A stretch of 64,000 nt of DNA from Arthrobacter cupressi (GCF_900099975.1 NZ_FNEI01000008.1:62001-126000), one strand, 5' to 3'. Positions 9,202 through 19,489 are shown, counted from the stretch's first letter. The notes: a model not told the origin generated them from the sequence alone. A program made the numbers and translations.

Positions 9202-10533
9202 ATGAATCCCGTTATTCTCTTCATCCTCGGAGTCGCCTTCGTCGCCGTCGGCGTCGCGGCCTCCATCGCGCTGCACGAGGTGGGGCACCTGCTGCCGGCC
9301 AAGCTGTTCAAGGTGCGCGTTACCAAGTACATGATCGGCTTCGGGCCCACCATCTGGTCCCGCCGCAAGGGGGAGACCGAGTACGGTTTCAAGGCCCTGC
9401 CATTGGGCGGCTACGTGGCGATGATCGGCATGTACCCGCCCAACAAGGAGGACGGCGGCGTCCGGCCCTCCAGCACGGGCATGTTCCAGACCCTGGCCAG
9501 CGAAGCCCGCTCCGCGGCGCACGAGGAAGTCGGTCCCGGCGACGAGAACCGCGTGTTCTACAAGCTGCCGGTGTGGAAGAAGATCATCGTCATGCTGGGC
9601 GGCCCGGCCATGAACTTGCTGATCGGCCTGGCCCTCACCGCCGTGCTGCTTATGGGCTTCGGCATCTCCACGCCCACCACCACCCTGGCGGACGTTTCCA
9701 AGTGCCAGGTCACGGAGGGCGAGTCGGTCGATCCGGACTCGGCTGCCTGCAAGCCGACCCCCGCCGCCCAGGCCGGACTCAAACCGGGAGACACGATCCT
9801 CACCTTCGACGGCAAGGACGCCGGCACCTGGGCGGAGCTGTCCACCCGGATCCGGGCCTCCGCCGGCCGCACCGTGGAGATCACGGTCCAGCGCGACGGC
9901 CGGACGGTCACCTCCGAGGTCACCCCCGTGCTTTCCTCACGCCCGGTCATCGGCGACGACGGCCGGCAGGCAAAGGGCACGGACGGCAAGCCGCTGTACC
10001 AGGAAGTCGGCTTCCTCGGTATCGGTTCGCAGACCGCCCTTGTACCGCAGCCGGCGTCGAGCGTGCTGCCCATGGCGGGCGAGAACATCAAGCAGATCAG
10101 CGGCGTCATCCTCAACCTCCCGGCCCGCGTGGCCGGCGTTGCGCAGGCCGCCTTCAGTTCCGAACCGCGGGACCCCAACGGCCCCATCAGCGTGGTGGGC
10201 GTCGGACGCGTGGCGGGCGAAGTCGCGGCCATGGAGGAAGTCCCCGTGCAGGCGCGGCTGGCCACTTTGGTGGGCCTGCTCGCCGGGCTGAACTTCGCCC
10301 TGGCCGTGTTCAACCTGATTCCGCTACTGCCGCTCGACGGCGGCCACATCGCCGGCGCCCTCTACGAAGGCGTGCGGCGCCGCATCGCGAAGCTGTTCGG
10401 CAAACCGGACCCCGGCGCCTTCGACATCGCCAAGCTGCTGCCCCTTACCTACGTAGTGGCCGGCCTGCTCATGGCGATGGGTGCGCTGCTGATCTATGCG
10501 GACATCGTCAAACCGGTGAATCTCTTTGGCTGA
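9202..10533 (+). CDS. Site-2 intramembrane metalloprotease (RseP/Rip1 family)
   Basis: 443 residues. The N-terminal membrane helix carries the zinc motif HEVGH near residue 25. A PDZ-type domain follows in the middle (around AGLKPGDTILTFDGKDAGTW, about 195-210), and the C-terminal NLIPLLPLDGGHI near 370 supplies the third zinc ligand. It cleaves membrane-embedded anti-sigma factors or similar substrates within the bilayer. Its place between dxr and ispG matches Rip1 of mycobacteria. A GGAAG lies rather far (about 15 nt) from the ATG, so the ribosome site is weak. Confidence 0.95.
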   Translation: MNPVILFILGVAFVAVGVAASIALHEVGHLLPAKLFKVRVTKYMIGFGPTIWSRRKGETEYGFKALPLGGYVAMIGMYPPNKEDGGVRPSSTGMFQTLASEARSAAHEEVGPGDENRVFYKLPVWKKIIVMLGGPAMNLLIGLALTAVLLMGFGISTPTTTLADVSKCQVTEGESVDPDSAACKPTPAAQAGLKPGDTILTFDGKDAGTWAELSTRIRASAGRTVEITVQRDGRTVTSEVTPVLSSRPVIGDDGRQAKGTDGKPLYQEVGFLGIGSQTALVPQPASSVLPMAGENIKQISGVILNLPARVAGVAQAAFSSEPRDPNGPISVVGVGRVAGEVAAMEEVPVQARLATLVGLLAGLNFALAVFNLIPLLPLDGGHIAGALYEGVRRRIAKLFGKPDPGAFDIAKLLPLTYVVAGLLMAMGALLIYADIVKPVNLFG

Positions 10534-10619
10534 GTTCCCCGTGCCCGGTGCCTGGCGTCCAGTGCCCCTGCGTGCGCAATGCCACCCATGCGGAGTCCGC
10601 TCCAGTGCGGGCTTGGCGA

Positions 10620-10625
10620 TAGGGT
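10620..10625 (+). promoter_or_regulatory. -10 element of the YciI gene, leaderless start
   Basis: TAGGGT followed by exactly 6 nt and the ATG at 10632; no ribosome-binding site is present. Confidence 0.5.
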
Positions 10626-10631
10626 AGCGGT

Positions 10632-10925
10632 ATGACTGTTTTCGCTGTTGAGTACGTTTACGACGCCGAGTCCGCCGCCGTGCGCGACGAGCACCGCCCG
10701 GCCCACCGCGCCTGGGCCGCAGAGCTTGCCGAGCAGGGAACCGTTCTGGCTTCCGGTCCCTACGCCGACGGGTCCGGCGCCCTGATCCTGGTCAACGCCG
10801 CCGACGAAAACGAACTGAACTCCATCCTCAAGCAGGATCCCTACGCCGTGGCCCAGGGCCTGGCCGGCATCCGCACCAGCGCCTGGAACCCTGTGATCGG
10901 CCTCCTCGCCGAGCACGCTTCCTAG
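10632..10925 (+). CDS. YciI family protein
   Basis: 97 residues, a single YciI (dimeric alpha-beta barrel) domain. It begins [22 protein letters not shown] and carries [13 protein letters not shown] with the conserved histidine, then [19 protein letters not shown]. Family members are small enzymes or enzyme-associated proteins of largely unknown function. It sits alone between the protease and ispG with its own leaderless promoter, so it need not serve the isoprenoid pathway. Confidence 0.88.
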   Translation: MTVFAVEYVYDAESAAVRDEHRPAHRAWAAELAEQGTVLASGPYADGSGALILVNAADENELNSILKQDPYAVAQGLAGIRTSAWNPVIGLLAEHAS

Positions 10926-10971
10926 CGAATCCCCCTCCTCCCGATCCACCTCTTCACCCCAAGGAGTCCAC

Positions 10972-12138
10972 GTGACCTCGGTCAGCCTGGGAATGCCGTC
11001 AGCCCCGCCACCCGTCCTTGCGCCGCGCCGCAAGACGCGCCAGATCAAGGTGGGCTCCGTGGGCGTTGGCTCCGATTCGCCCATCAGCGTGCAGTCGATG
11101 ACCACCACGCCCACCACGGACATCAACGCCACCCTGCAGCAGATCGCCGAACTCACGGCGGCCGGCTGCGACATTGTGCGCGTGGCCTGCCCTTCGGCCG
11201 ATGACGCCGAGGCGCTGCCGATCATCGCCCGCAAGTCCCAGATCCCGGTGATCGCGGACATCCACTTCCAGCCGAAGTACGTGTTCGCGGCGATTGAGGC
11301 CGGCTGTGCCGCGGTGCGCGTGAACCCAGGCAACATCCGCAAGTTCGATGACCAGGTCAAGGAAATCGCGCGGGCCGCCAAGGACCACGGAACCTCCATC
11401 CGGATCGGCGTCAACGCCGGCTCCCTGGAGCCCGGCATCCTGAAGAAGTACGGCAAGGCCACGCCCGAGGCGCTGGTCGAATCCGCCGTCTGGGAGGCTT
11501 CACTGTTCGAAGAGCACGGCTTCCACGACTTCAAGATTTCCGTGAAGCACAACGACCCCGTGGTGATGGTGGCCGCCTACGAGATGCTCGCGGAAAAGGG
11601 CGACTGGCCCCTGCACCTTGGCGTCACCGAGGCCGGCCCGGCCTTCCAGGGCACCATCAAGTCCGCCACTGCCTTCGGCGCCCTGCTGTCCAAGGGCATC
11701 GGCGACACCATCCGGGTATCCCTTTCCGCCCCGCCGGTGGAGGAAATCAAGGTCGGCAACCAGATCCTGCAGTCCTTGAACCTGCGTCCGCGCAAGCTGG
11801 AAATTGTCTCCTGCCCGTCATGCGGCCGTGCCCAGGTGGACGTCTACACCCTCGCCGAGCAGGTCACCGCAGGCCTGGAGGGTATGGAGGTTCCGCTGCG
11901 CGTGGCCGTGATGGGCTGCGTCGTGAACGGCCCGGGCGAGGCCCGCGAAGCCGACCTTGGTGTGGCGTCCGGCAACGGCAAGGGTCAGATCTTTGTGAAG
12001 GGTGAGGTCATCAAGACTGTCCCCGAGAGCGAAATTGTTGAGACACTGATCGAAGAGGCCATGCGTATCGCTGAAGAGATGGGGGAGGCCGATGGCGAAG
12101 ATGCTGTCAAGGGTAGCCCCGTGGTTAGCGTCTCGTAA
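10972..12138 (+). CDS. ispG: 4-hydroxy-3-methylbut-2-en-1-yl diphosphate synthase
   Basis: 388 residues; GTG start with AAGGAG at 10961-10966. The TIM-barrel N-part contains [13 protein letters not shown] and [13 protein letters not shown]. The [4Fe-4S] cluster ligands are the cysteines of CPSCGR (about 281 and 284) and [10 protein letters not shown] (about 316). It converts MEcPP to HMBPP, the penultimate MEP-pathway step. Its final 47 bases overlap the next gene in another frame, so translation of the two is probably coupled. Confidence 0.97.
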   Translation: MTSVSLGMPSAPPPVLAPRRKTRQIKVGSVGVGSDSPISVQSMTTTPTTDINATLQQIAELTAAGCDIVRVACPSADDAEALPIIARKSQIPVIADIHFQPKYVFAAIEAGCAAVRVNPGNIRKFDDQVKEIARAAKDHGTSIRIGVNAGSLEPGILKKYGKATPEALVESAVWEASLFEEHGFHDFKISVKHNDPVVMVAAYEMLAEKGDWPLHLGVTEAGPAFQGTIKSATAFGALLSKGIGDTIRVSLSAPPVEEIKVGNQILQSLNLRPRKLEIVSCPSCGRAQVDVYTLAEQVTAGLEGMEVPLRVAVMGCVVNGPGEAREADLGVASGNGKGQIFVKGEVIKTVPESEIVETLIEEAMRIAEEMGEADGEDAVKGSPVVSVS

Positions 12139-12985
12139 CGAGACTGCGCCGGACGGATTGACCGTCCGGATCCTGGAGGGCGCCGATACGGCGCAATTGC
12201 GCGCACTTGCCCTGGAAGACCCTGTGGCGAATGTGTTCATTCTGTCCCAGCTGGGGTCGCACGGGAGTGCCTCGCCGACGGCGGCGGGTGCCCGGATTTT
12301 CGGGGTGTTCGACGGCGGCGCGCTCTTGGGTGCCTGCTGGGCCGGGGCGAACCTGGTTCCGGTCCAGCTGGATCCCGGGCTGGCCCCGTACATCGCCCAG
12401 GCGGTGCACCGGGCCGGGCGCCGCTACGCGTCGATCTTCGGTCCCGCCGAACCAGTGCTCGCCCTCCACGCGGCCCTGGAGCCGCACGGGCACCTGGCCC
12501 ACGAGGTGCGTGCCGAACAGCCACTGATGACGATCTCGGGGGAGCCGGATATCCCGGCCAACCCGCACCTGGGCTTCGGCGACATGGCCGACTTCGAGCT
12601 GATCCTTCCTGCTTGCGCCGCGATGTTCGAAGAGGAAGTGGGCTATTCGCCGTTCCTGGGCGGCGAGGACTTCTACAGCCGCCGGGTGGCGGGACTGATC
12701 CGGCAGGGACATTCACTCGTGCACATCGATGGCGGGCGCGTGCTCTTCAAGGCCGAGCTCGGCGCCGTGACCCCGGACGTGAGCCAGGTCCAGGGCGTGT
12801 GGCTCAACCCCGCCATCCGCGGGCAGGGCCTGAGCGCCGGCTACATGGCCGCCGTCGTGAAGCTGGCACAGACGTTCGCCCCCATCACCAGCCTCTACGT
12901 CAACCACTACAACCTGCGTGCGCGGGCGAGTTATGAACGGGTGGGATTCCAGCAGCTGGGAACCTTCGCTACTGTGCTCTATTAA
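12092..12985 (+). CDS. GNAT family N-acetyltransferase with N-terminal DUF4081-like domain
   Basis: 297 residues. The N-terminal half ([20 protein letters not shown]... [14 protein letters not shown]) resembles the DUF4081 domain found in front of actinobacterial GNAT enzymes. The C-terminal half holds the acetyl-CoA fold, with [20 protein letters not shown] near 245 (the GQG pyrophosphate loop) and [13 protein letters not shown] near the end. Substrate unknown. The start overlaps ispG by 47 bp; a later start would still leave the GNAT domain intact, so the exact N-terminus is uncertain. Confidence 0.86.
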   Translation: MAKMLSRVAPWLASRNETAPDGLTVRILEGADTAQLRALALEDPVANVFILSQLGSHGSASPTAAGARIFGVFDGGALLGACWAGANLVPVQLDPGLAPYIAQAVHRAGRRYASIFGPAEPVLALHAALEPHGHLAHEVRAEQPLMTISGEPDIPANPHLGFGDMADFELILPACAAMFEEEVGYSPFLGGEDFYSRRVAGLIRQGHSLVHIDGGRVLFKAELGAVTPDVSQVQGVWLNPAIRGQGLSAGYMAAVVKLAQTFAPITSLYVNHYNLRARASYERVGFQQLGTFATVLY

Positions 12986-13007
12986 TGCAGGGAGGCACTC
13001 GGAAGTA

Positions 13008-13026
13008 CCTGCAGCCATACTGCAGG
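13008..13026 (+). terminator. Hairpin downstream of the ispG-GNAT pair
   Basis: Perfect 7-bp stem (cctgcag/ctgcagg) with a 5-nt loop and no T-tract. It lies upstream of the preferred lipoprotein start, so it may be a weak terminator or a leader element. Confidence 0.4.
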
Positions 13027-13059
13027 CCACCCGGCCCGTTCGCATCCTCTGGGGGGATC

Positions 13060-13803
13060 TTGTATAACGCACCTCGTATTGTCCTGGCCGTCTCGGCCGC
13101 CGTCGTCCTTTCCGTCTCGGCCTGCGCGGCCCCCGCTCCGGCGCCGTCCTCAGCGACGGTCCAGAGCAAGACGCCCAGTCCGACCCCCACGCCGACCCCG
13201 ACCGTGGCGTTCAAGAAGTACACGAACGCCGAACTGGCGGAACTCTTCGAAAGTATCGACAACGCCGAAGGGGCGCCGTTCGTCGCGATGCCGGAAGACC
13301 AACTGCTGCAGGGAGTTGACGCGGCCAAGAGCATGATCTCGTCCATGAAAGTCACCCCGGCGGCATGCGGCGGTGCCGCCCTCGCCGGAAGCTTCCAGGC
13401 GGTTCAGGGTGCAAGCATGGCGGTCGCGGTGGCGAGGCCGTCGGGCAGCGCGTCACCGGTCCAGACCGTGAGCCTCGTCTCCGGCCTGGATCAGGCGAAG
13501 CTTTCGGCCATCTACGCCCGGAACAAGGAACAGGCCAAGACATGCCGGCACATGGTCATTGAGGTGGCGGGTCAGAAGGCGGAGTCTTCCATGACGGAGG
13601 TTCCCGTGGCCACGGCGACTCCGGGCACCTTCGCCGTGAAGGCGACCAGTACGGTCGGTACAGTCGTGACAACACAGATCATGGTGACCGCCTTGAAGGG
13701 CGGTGTCGTGATTACCAGCAATTACGTCAGTGCCGGCAACGTTGCCTTGGAGACGAAACAGGCAGCCGAGACCCTCGACGACATTGCGGCCCTGATCAAG
13801 TAA
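13060..13803 (+). CDS. Secreted lipoprotein of unknown function
   Basis: 247 residues from the TTG at 13060, which has a G-rich ribosome site (GGGGGGA) just upstream and places a clean lipoprotein signal at the N-terminus: IVLAVSAAVVLSVSAC, with lipobox VSAC near residues 19-22. An in-frame ATG at 12985 would bury that signal 25 residues in. A Pro/Thr-rich linker (TPSPTPTPTPT) follows, then a domain with two cysteines (AACGG and KTCRH), probably a disulphide. The fold vaguely recalls PknH-type sensor-like lipoproteins, but I cannot name a family. The next gene is convergent. Confidence 0.78.
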   Translation: MYNAPRIVLAVSAAVVLSVSACAAPAPAPSSATVQSKTPSPTPTPTPTVAFKKYTNAELAELFESIDNAEGAPFVAMPEDQLLQGVDAAKSMISSMKVTPAACGGAALAGSFQAVQGASMAVAVARPSGSASPVQTVSLVSGLDQAKLSAIYARNKEQAKTCRHMVIEVAGQKAESSMTEVPVATATPGTFAVKATSTVGTVVTTQIMVTALKGGVVITSNYVSAGNVALETKQAAETLDDIAALIK

Positions 13804-13823
13804 GCGTCACAGCGGCGCCCCGG

Positions 13824-14447
13824 TCACAAAGGCTCCGCGAGGTAGCGCCGGATGTTCGGGGCAACCAGCCTCACCACCTCATCCGGCGCTGCCGAGGCCA
13901 GGGGCTCCAGCCGGACCACGTACCGGACCAGCATCAGGCCCACCACCTGCGTGGCCACGAGATTCCCGCGCAACGCGCGTTCTTCGGGCGTGCCCGGAAG
14001 CCCTGCCATGATGCGCTGCAGGACGGTCCGGGTCACCAGTTCCCGCAGCATGGCCGTCTTGGCCTTGGAACCGATGGTGCCGCGCAGGAACGCCACCAGG
14101 CTGTGCTGCGCAGGGCTCTCCCATAGCCGCAGCACAGCCCGCACGATTTCCTCCGCGCGCTGCCCCGGATCGAGGGACTCGACGCCGGCCAGGACCTCCG
14201 CCGGATCCGCCGGGAGGTCCACGCTGAGCGCGAAGAGCTCGTCCTTGCCTTTGAAGAAATGGTGCACCAGGGCCGGATCCACCCCTGCCTCGCGGGCAAC
14301 CTGCCGCAGGCTCGTGCCGTCGAAGCCGTGCTCGGCGAAGAGCCGCCGGGCCGCGGCGAGGATGAGCTCGCGCGAATCGTTCGTGCCGACGCGGCGGCCC
14401 CGCCGGGACGCAGGCACGGTCCCGTGCAGCGAGGGAAGCCCGCTCAT
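13824..14447 (-). CDS. TetR family transcriptional regulator
   Basis: 207 residues. The HTH lies at about 25-70: SRELILAAARRLFAEHGFDG, then TSLRQVAREAGVDPALVHHFF. The C-terminal ligand domain includes VVGLMLVRYVVRLEPLA, similar to regulators annotated as TetR_C_17-type. The gene is the last in an ABC exporter operon, overlapping the permease stop by 4 bp. A near-perfect palindrome over the operon's promoter is the expected operator, so it probably represses its own operon and releases it when the exported compound binds. Confidence 0.92.
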   Translation of the reverse strand: MSGLPSLHGTVPASRRGRRVGTNDSRELILAAARRLFAEHGFDGTSLRQVAREAGVDPALVHHFFKGKDELFALSVDLPADPAEVLAGVESLDPGQRAEEIVRAVLRLWESPAQHSLVAFLRGTIGSKAKTAMLRELVTRTVLQRIMAGLPGTPEERALRGNLVATQVVGLMLVRYVVRLEPLASAAPDEVVRLVAPNIRRYLAEPL

Positions 14448-15202
14448 CGGGTCTGCCGCCGAAGGGTCAGCGAGGCCAGCACCAGGACCACCAGCACGAT
14501 GACACCGATCGTGGCCGCGTCATCCCACAGGAGCTGCGTGGCCTCGCTGTTGGCCGCGATCTCCTTGAGGGCATCCACGGAGAACGTCAGCGGCAGCACG
14601 TTCGAAATGCTCTCCAGCACGTCGTTCATGCGCTCCCGCGGCACGAACAGGCCGCAGAGAAGAATCTGCGGGACCACCACCACGGGCATGAACTGGACCG
14701 CCTGGAACTCGGTCCGCGCGAACGCCGAGCACAGCAGGCCCAGGGCCACCCCCAGCACGGCGTTGATGACGGCGATCATCACCACGTACCCGGGGCTGCC
14801 CTTGATGTCCAGGTCGAAGATCCAATACGCCACCGCCGTCGCCACGAGCGACTGCAGGGCCGCCATGATCGAGAACGCGATCGCGTAGCCGAACAACAGG
14901 TCCGCCTTGTGGATCGGCGTCGTCAGCAGCCGCTCCAAGGTGCCGGTGGTCCGCTCGCGCAGCATGGTGATTGAGGTGACCAGGAACATCACCACGAACG
15001 GGAAGATCGCGAGCATCATCAGGCCCACACGGTCGAAGGTGCGCGGCATGCCCGGCGGCAGGGTCTCGTTCTCGTAGAGGTAGTACACGGCGGTCAGCAG
15101 CAGGGCCGGCACCACCAGGATCAGCGCGATGCTGCGGCGGTCGTGCCGCAGCTGCTCCAGGACCCGCCGGCTCGTCGCCAGCATCATGCGGGGATTCATC
15201 AT
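14444..15202 (-). CDS. ABC-2 type transporter permease
   Basis: 252 residues with about six membrane helices. The first is ALILVVPALLLTAVYYLY. ITMLRERTTGTLERLLTTPI near 82-101 is the ABC-2 (NodJ/DrrB-like) coupling signature, and CGLFVPRERM precedes the last helices. It forms the membrane channel for the ATPase encoded just upstream; the two genes overlap by 4 bp. Drug or lipid export is the usual role of this family, but the substrate is not evident. Confidence 0.92.
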   Translation of the reverse strand: MMNPRMMLATSRRVLEQLRHDRRSIALILVVPALLLTAVYYLYENETLPPGMPRTFDRVGLMMLAIFPFVVMFLVTSITMLRERTTGTLERLLTTPIHKADLLFGYAIAFSIMAALQSLVATAVAYWIFDLDIKGSPGYVVMIAVINAVLGVALGLLCSAFARTEFQAVQFMPVVVVPQILLCGLFVPRERMNDVLESISNVLPLTFSVDALKEIAANSEATQLLWDDAATIGVIVLVVLVLASLTLRRQTR

Positions 15203-15981
15203 GCCACCTGGCTTTCATTGCGGTCCGTGCGGGAAGGTTTGCCTTCCGCCTCCCGGATCAGGTGCAGGAACGCCTGTTCAAGGTCGGTGCTGTGTCCGCG
15301 TTCGCCGAGCTCGGCAGGGGTGAGGCTGGCCATCAGCAGGCCTTCGCGCAACAGCAGGAGCGAGGAACAGTGCGAGGCCTCCTCCATCACGTGGCTGGAG
15401 ACCAGCAGCGTGGTTCCGGAGGCCGCCATTGTGGCGAAGCGCTCCCAGAGCTCCGCGCGCAGCACCGGGTCCAGGCCCACGGTGGGTTCGTCCAGGACCA
15501 GCAGCCCGGGGTGCGACACCAGGGCACAGGCCAGCGACACCCGGCTGGACTGGCCTCCCGAAAGATCGGCTGTCCGCTGCCGGGCGAGGTCCTCGAGCCC
15601 GACGGCGGCGATCGCCTCGGCGGTGTCGGCCGCCGTCGCGCCGTGCATCGCCCCGAAGTACCGGACGTTCGCTTCGACGCTGAGATCCGGATAGACGCTG
15701 GGGGACTGGGTGACGTATCCGACGTCGTGCCGCAGGGCTGCGGCGCCCGCGGGCTGGCCCAGCACGGTGACGGCGCCGGCGGAAAGGCGCTGCGCCCCCA
15801 CGATGGCCCGCATGAGCGTCGTCTTCCCGCTGCCCGAAGGGCCGAGCAGGCCGGTGATCCGACCGGCGCCGATCGTGAAATCCAGGCCGCGCAGGATCCT
15901 GGTCCGGCCGCGGTTGACGTGGACTCCGCTGGCCTCAACGGCCGGGGCAACGCCTGCTGGTTCTGCTACGTGCCGGTTCAT
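15199..15981 (-). CDS. ABC transporter ATP-binding protein
   Basis: 260 residues from the ATG at 15981, preceded by GGAGG and a 5-nt spacer. An ATG 27 bp further upstream would fall inside the operator palindrome and lacks a ribosome site. Walker A is LLGPSGSGKTTL near 40, signature LSGGQSSRVSLA near 140 and Walker B LLVLDEPTVGLDP near 160. It powers the ABC-2 permease encoded next. This is the first gene of a three-gene operon ending in a TetR gene. Confidence 0.93.
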   Translation of the reverse strand: MNRHVAEPAGVAPAVEASGVHVNRGRTRILRGLDFTIGAGRITGLLGPSGSGKTTLMRAIVGAQRLSAGAVTVLGQPAGAAALRHDVGYVTQSPSVYPDLSVEANVRYFGAMHGATAADTAEAIAAVGLEDLARQRTADLSGGQSSRVSLACALVSHPGLLVLDEPTVGLDPVLRAELWERFATMAASGTTLLVSSHVMEEASHCSSLLLLREGLLMASLTPAELGERGHSTDLEQAFLHLIREAEGKPSRTDRNESQVA

Positions 15982-15997
15982 GGCGACCTCCGGAAAC

Positions 15998-16019
15998 GAA
16001 TTCATCACCCGATGAATTC
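15998..16019. promoter_or_regulatory. Operator palindrome of the ABC/TetR operon
   Basis: GAATTCATC-N4-GATGAATTC: two perfect 9-bp arms with a 4-bp spacer. It starts immediately after the -10 box and so covers the transcription start, the classic position for TetR-type repression. Confidence 0.8.
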
Positions 16020-16048
16020 AAGGTAGACCTGCCGCCTGCCACCGTCAA
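16020..16048 (-). promoter_or_regulatory. Sigma-70-type promoter of the ABC/TetR operon
   Basis: On the minus strand: -35 TTGACG (16048-16043), 17-bp spacer, -10 TACCTT (16025-16020). This is the best-matching housekeeping promoter in the window, directly followed by the operator palindrome. Confidence 0.75.
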
Positions 16049-16173
16049 TGGACTCCTGCGCGCCCCCGCGAAGGCGGCCCGGGCGTCGGCGGGCGGCAAA
16101 GACGCGGGCGGCCAGCCGGTAGATTAGTAGTCAGTAGTTTTTGCCATCCCTTGCCACAGAAACGGATTTGCCC

Positions 16174-17985
16174 GTGGTCGTTCGCCTGTCCCAGCTGTTC
16201 CTGCGCACCTTGCGTGAAGATCCCGTCGACGCCGAGGTCGCCAGCCACAAGCTGCTGGTCCGGGCGGGTTACATCCGCCGCGCCGCTCCCGGCATCTACA
16301 CCTGGCTGCCGCTGGGCCTGAGCGTGCTGCGCAAGGTGGAGCAGATCATCCGCGAGGAAATGGCAGCGATCGGCGCCCAGGAAGTGCACTTTCCTGCCCT
16401 GCTTCCCAAGGAACCCTACGAGGCCACCAACCGCTGGACCGAATACGGCGAGGGCATCTTCCGCCTGAAGGACCGCAAGCAGGCCGACTACCTGCTCGCC
16501 CCCACGCATGAGGAAGTCTTCACCCTCCTGGTCAAGGACCTGTACTCCTCGTACAAGGACCTGCCCCTGAGCATCTACCAGATCCAGAACAAGTACCGCG
16601 ACGAAGCCCGCCCGCGCGCAGGCCTCCTCCGCGGCCGCGAGTTCATCATGAAGGACTCCTACTCCTTCGACGTGGACGACGCCGGCCTGGACGCCAGCTA
16701 CGCCGCGCACCGGGCCGCCTACGTGAAGATCTTCGAACGCCTGGGCCTGGAAGTCGTCCCGGTCACCGCCACCGCCGGTGCCATGGGCGGGTCCAAGAGC
16801 GAAGAATTCCTGCACCCCACCGAGATCGGCGAAGACACCTTCGTCCGTTCCGCCGGCGGCTACGCGGCCAACGTCGAGGCCGTCACCACCGTGGCGCCCG
16901 AAGCCATCGACTTCAGTGACGCCCCCGCGGCCCGTGTCCTGGACACCCCGGACACCCCCACGATCGAAACCCTCGTCGCCGCGTCGAACGAACTCGCCCC
17001 CCGCAGCGAGGCCGACGGCGGCGCATGGACTGCCGCGGACACGCTCAAGAACGTCGTGCTCGCCGTGACGCTGCCCACCGGTGAGCGCCAGCTCGTCGTC
17101 ATCGGCGTCCCCGGCGACCGCGCCGTGGACCTCAAGCGCGTCGAGGCCAACATCGGCGCCTTCCTGCCGGTGGCCGGCGAGATCGGCCTGGAAGCCGCCA
17201 ACGAGGACGACCTCAAGAAGCAGCCCCTCATTGTCAAGGGCTACCTTGGCCCCGGTCTCACGCTGGACGCACCCCTGCTGGGCAGCGAAAGCTCCACCAA
17301 GCTCCTGTACCTCGTTGATCCCCGCGTTGTCAGCGGCACCGCCTGGATCACCGGAGCCAACCAGGCCGGAAAGCACGTCTACGACCTTGTGGCCGGGCGC
17401 GACTTCACCTGGGACGGCGTCATCGAATGCACCGAGGTGCGCGCAGGCGACCCCGCCCCCGACGGCAGCGGCCCCCTGGAACTGGCACGCGGCATCGAGA
17501 TGGGACACATCTTCCAACTCGGCCGCAAGTACGCCGAAGCCCTCGACCTGAAGGTCCTGGACCAGAACGGCAAGCAGGTCGTAGTGACCATGGGTTCCTA
17601 CGGTGTGGGCGTCACCCGCGCCGTGGCCGCCCTGGCCGAATCCAACAATGACGACCGCGGCCTCATCTGGCCCCGCTCGGTGGCACCCGCGGACGTGCAC
17701 GTGGTGGCTGTCGGCCGCGGCGAGGAAATCTTTGCCGCCGCGGAGAAGCTCTCCGCCGAACTGGAAGCCGCCGGCCTGGACGTCATCTACGACGACCGCC
17801 CCAAGGTATCCCCCGGGGTGAAGTTCGGTGACGCCGAGCTCGTGGGCGTGCCCACCATCCTGGCTGTCGGCAAGGGCCTGGCGAACGGCGTCGTGGAGAT
17901 CAAGGACCGCCGCAGCGGCGAAGCCGAGGACGTCGCCGTCGAAAAGGCCGTGGACTACGTGGTCAACGCCGTCCGCCAGAAGTGA
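16174..17985 (+). CDS. proS: Prolyl-tRNA synthetase
   Basis: 603 residues from the GTG at 16174. The alternative in-frame TTG at 16141 adds 11 residues not typical of the family, and neither start has a strong ribosome site. This is the bacterial type with an editing insertion. Class II motif 1 lies around [18 protein letters not shown], motif 2 is [27 protein letters not shown] near 147-168, an editing domain sits between, and the C-terminal anticodon-binding domain contains [14 protein letters not shown] and [17 protein letters not shown]. It charges tRNA-Pro. The stop overlaps the next gene as GTGA. Confidence 0.95.
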   Translation: MVVRLSQLFLRTLREDPVDAEVASHKLLVRAGYIRRAAPGIYTWLPLGLSVLRKVEQIIREEMAAIGAQEVHFPALLPKEPYEATNRWTEYGEGIFRLKDRKQADYLLAPTHEEVFTLLVKDLYSSYKDLPLSIYQIQNKYRDEARPRAGLLRGREFIMKDSYSFDVDDAGLDASYAAHRAAYVKIFERLGLEVVPVTATAGAMGGSKSEEFLHPTEIGEDTFVRSAGGYAANVEAVTTVAPEAIDFSDAPAARVLDTPDTPTIETLVAASNELAPRSEADGGAWTAADTLKNVVLAVTLPTGERQLVVIGVPGDRAVDLKRVEANIGAFLPVAGEIGLEAANEDDLKKQPLIVKGYLGPGLTLDAPLLGSESSTKLLYLVDPRVVSGTAWITGANQAGKHVYDLVAGRDFTWDGVIECTEVRAGDPAPDGSGPLELARGIEMGHIFQLGRKYAEALDLKVLDQNGKQVVVTMGSYGVGVTRAVAALAESNNDDRGLIWPRSVAPADVHVVAVGRGEEIFAAAEKLSAELEAAGLDVIYDDRPKVSPGVKFGDAELVGVPTILAVGKGLANGVVEIKDRRSGEAEDVAVEKAVDYVVNAVRQK

Positions 17986-18773
17986 TTTCCGGCTTCGAAT
18001 CGATCGAGGCCGCCACGCTCCTCATGATCGTGGTGGCCGGTTTCGCCGCCGGATGGGTGGACGCCGTGGTGGGAGGCGGGGGACTGATCCAGCTCCCCGC
18101 CCTCCTCCTGGTCCCGGGCATCACCCCGGTCCAGGCGCTGGCCACCAACAAGATGGGCTCCATCTTCGGCACCGCCACCAGCGCCACCACCTACTACCGC
18201 AGGGTGGGCCCGGACCTGAAGACCGCCGTGCCAATGGCCGTGATCGCGCTGGCCGGAAGCTTCGGCGGGGCGCTGCTCGCGGCGAACCTGCCCGCCTCGG
18301 TGTTCAAGCCGATCATCGTGGTGGCGCTCGTCGTCGTCGCGCTCTTCACCGCGCTGCGGCCCAACGCCGGCGAACTCACCGCCCTCCGGCACGACGGCCA
18401 CAAGCATTACGTGGTGGCCTGCCTGATCGGTGCGGTGATCGGTTTCTACGACGGACTGATCGGCCCCGGCACCGGCTCCTTCCTGGTGATCGCCCTCGTG
18501 TCCGCGATGGGCTATGCCTTCCTCGAAGCCAGCGCCAAGGCCAAGATCGTCAACATGGCCACCAACGCCGGGGCCCTGCTGTTCTTCCTGCCGCACGGCT
18601 CCCTCCTATGGGGCGTCGGCCTGCTGCTCGGCGCCGCCAACATGGCCGGCGGCTACCTCGGTGCCCGCACCGCGGTGCAGAAGGGCAGCAAGTTCGTCCG
18701 CGCCGTGTTCCTCCTGGTGGTGGCAGCACTGATCATCAAACTCAGCATCGACGTCTGGCAGGACCTGGCCTAA
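17982..18773 (+). CDS. TauE/SafE (TSUP) family membrane permease
   Basis: 263 residues from a GTG that overlaps the proS stop. About eight helices in two related halves, with the family motifs [20 protein letters not shown] near 22-41 and [19 protein letters not shown] near 148-167. Family members move sulfite, sulfonates or small organic anions across the membrane. Translational coupling to proS has no obvious functional meaning. The final bases overlap the convergent hydrolase gene by 4 bp. Confidence 0.9.
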   Translation: MISGFESIEAATLLMIVVAGFAAGWVDAVVGGGGLIQLPALLLVPGITPVQALATNKMGSIFGTATSATTYYRRVGPDLKTAVPMAVIALAGSFGGALLAANLPASVFKPIIVVALVVVALFTALRPNAGELTALRHDGHKHYVVACLIGAVIGFYDGLIGPGTGSFLVIALVSAMGYAFLEASAKAKIVNMATNAGALLFFLPHGSLLWGVGLLLGAANMAGGYLGARTAVQKGSKFVRAVFLLVVAALIIKLSIDVWQDLA

Positions 18774-19489
18774 CCGGCGGTGGCATCCGCGGTGCGTTCG
18801 ACGGCGGCAAGGATCGCCTCGCCGAGCTCTGCCGGGCGGGTGAACTGCGGCCAGTGGCCGGTGGGGAGATCCACGAAGTCCACGTCCTTCATCCGGGCGA
18901 GCTCGGCCGTGAAGGGCGAACCGGCTGCCATCCATTCGCGGAGCATGCCCGACGGGAATTCGCAAGCGATGATCGTGGCCGGAACCTCATACCGCCGCTC
19001 GTCATTCAGGCGCTGCTTGTCGAAGGCCACGCCCTTGGGCTGGGGGATGGCGCGGTTGCGGAACATCTCGCGGAGCTCGTCGTCCAGGTCCACGAGGTCG
19101 GCGTCCTCGAACACGTCCCAGGCCGGCAGCGGAATGTCGTCCCCGTCCACGGGCAGTTCGTCGTTGATGACGCCGCCCTCGCCGAGCGGCCCGCTGTCCA
19201 CGTAGATCGCCCGGGCGACGCGGTCCGGGCGGGCATCGAGCACGCCGTGGATGATGGCGCCGCCGCCCGAATGGCCCACCAGCACCACCGGCCCTTCGGC
19301 GCTGTCCACCGCGGCGGCCACCGCATCGATGTGGTCTCGAAGGCCGATTCCGGCCCGCGGTGCGTCAACAGACTCAAGGCCCGGCAAAGTCAAGGGCCTG
19401 ACCCGGTGGCCGGCGTCGACGAGCGGCGGGGTCACCTCCGACCATGACGAGGCATCCAACCAGAACCCGGGAACAAGGATGATTTCCAT
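18770..19489 (-). CDS. Alpha/beta hydrolase
   Basis: 239 residues from the ATG at 19489 (MEIILVPGFWLDASSW); longer starts enter the divergent gene's promoter. Nucleophile elbow GHSGGG near 80, acid region around the middle, and catalytic histidine in PTGHWPQF near 217. It resembles esterase-like proteins of the HNL/salicylate-esterase branch. Substrate unknown. A TAGGGT element ends 7 nt before the ATG, so the message may be leaderless. Confidence 0.87.
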   Translation of the reverse strand: MEIILVPGFWLDASSWSEVTPPLVDAGHRVRPLTLPGLESVDAPRAGIGLRDHIDAVAAAVDSAEGPVVLVGHSGGGAIIHGVLDARPDRVARAIYVDSGPLGEGGVINDELPVDGDDIPLPAWDVFEDADLVDLDDELREMFRNRAIPQPKGVAFDKQRLNDERRYEVPATIIACEFPSGMLREWMAAGSPFTAELARMKDVDFVDLPTGHWPQFTRPAELGEAILAAVERTADATAG

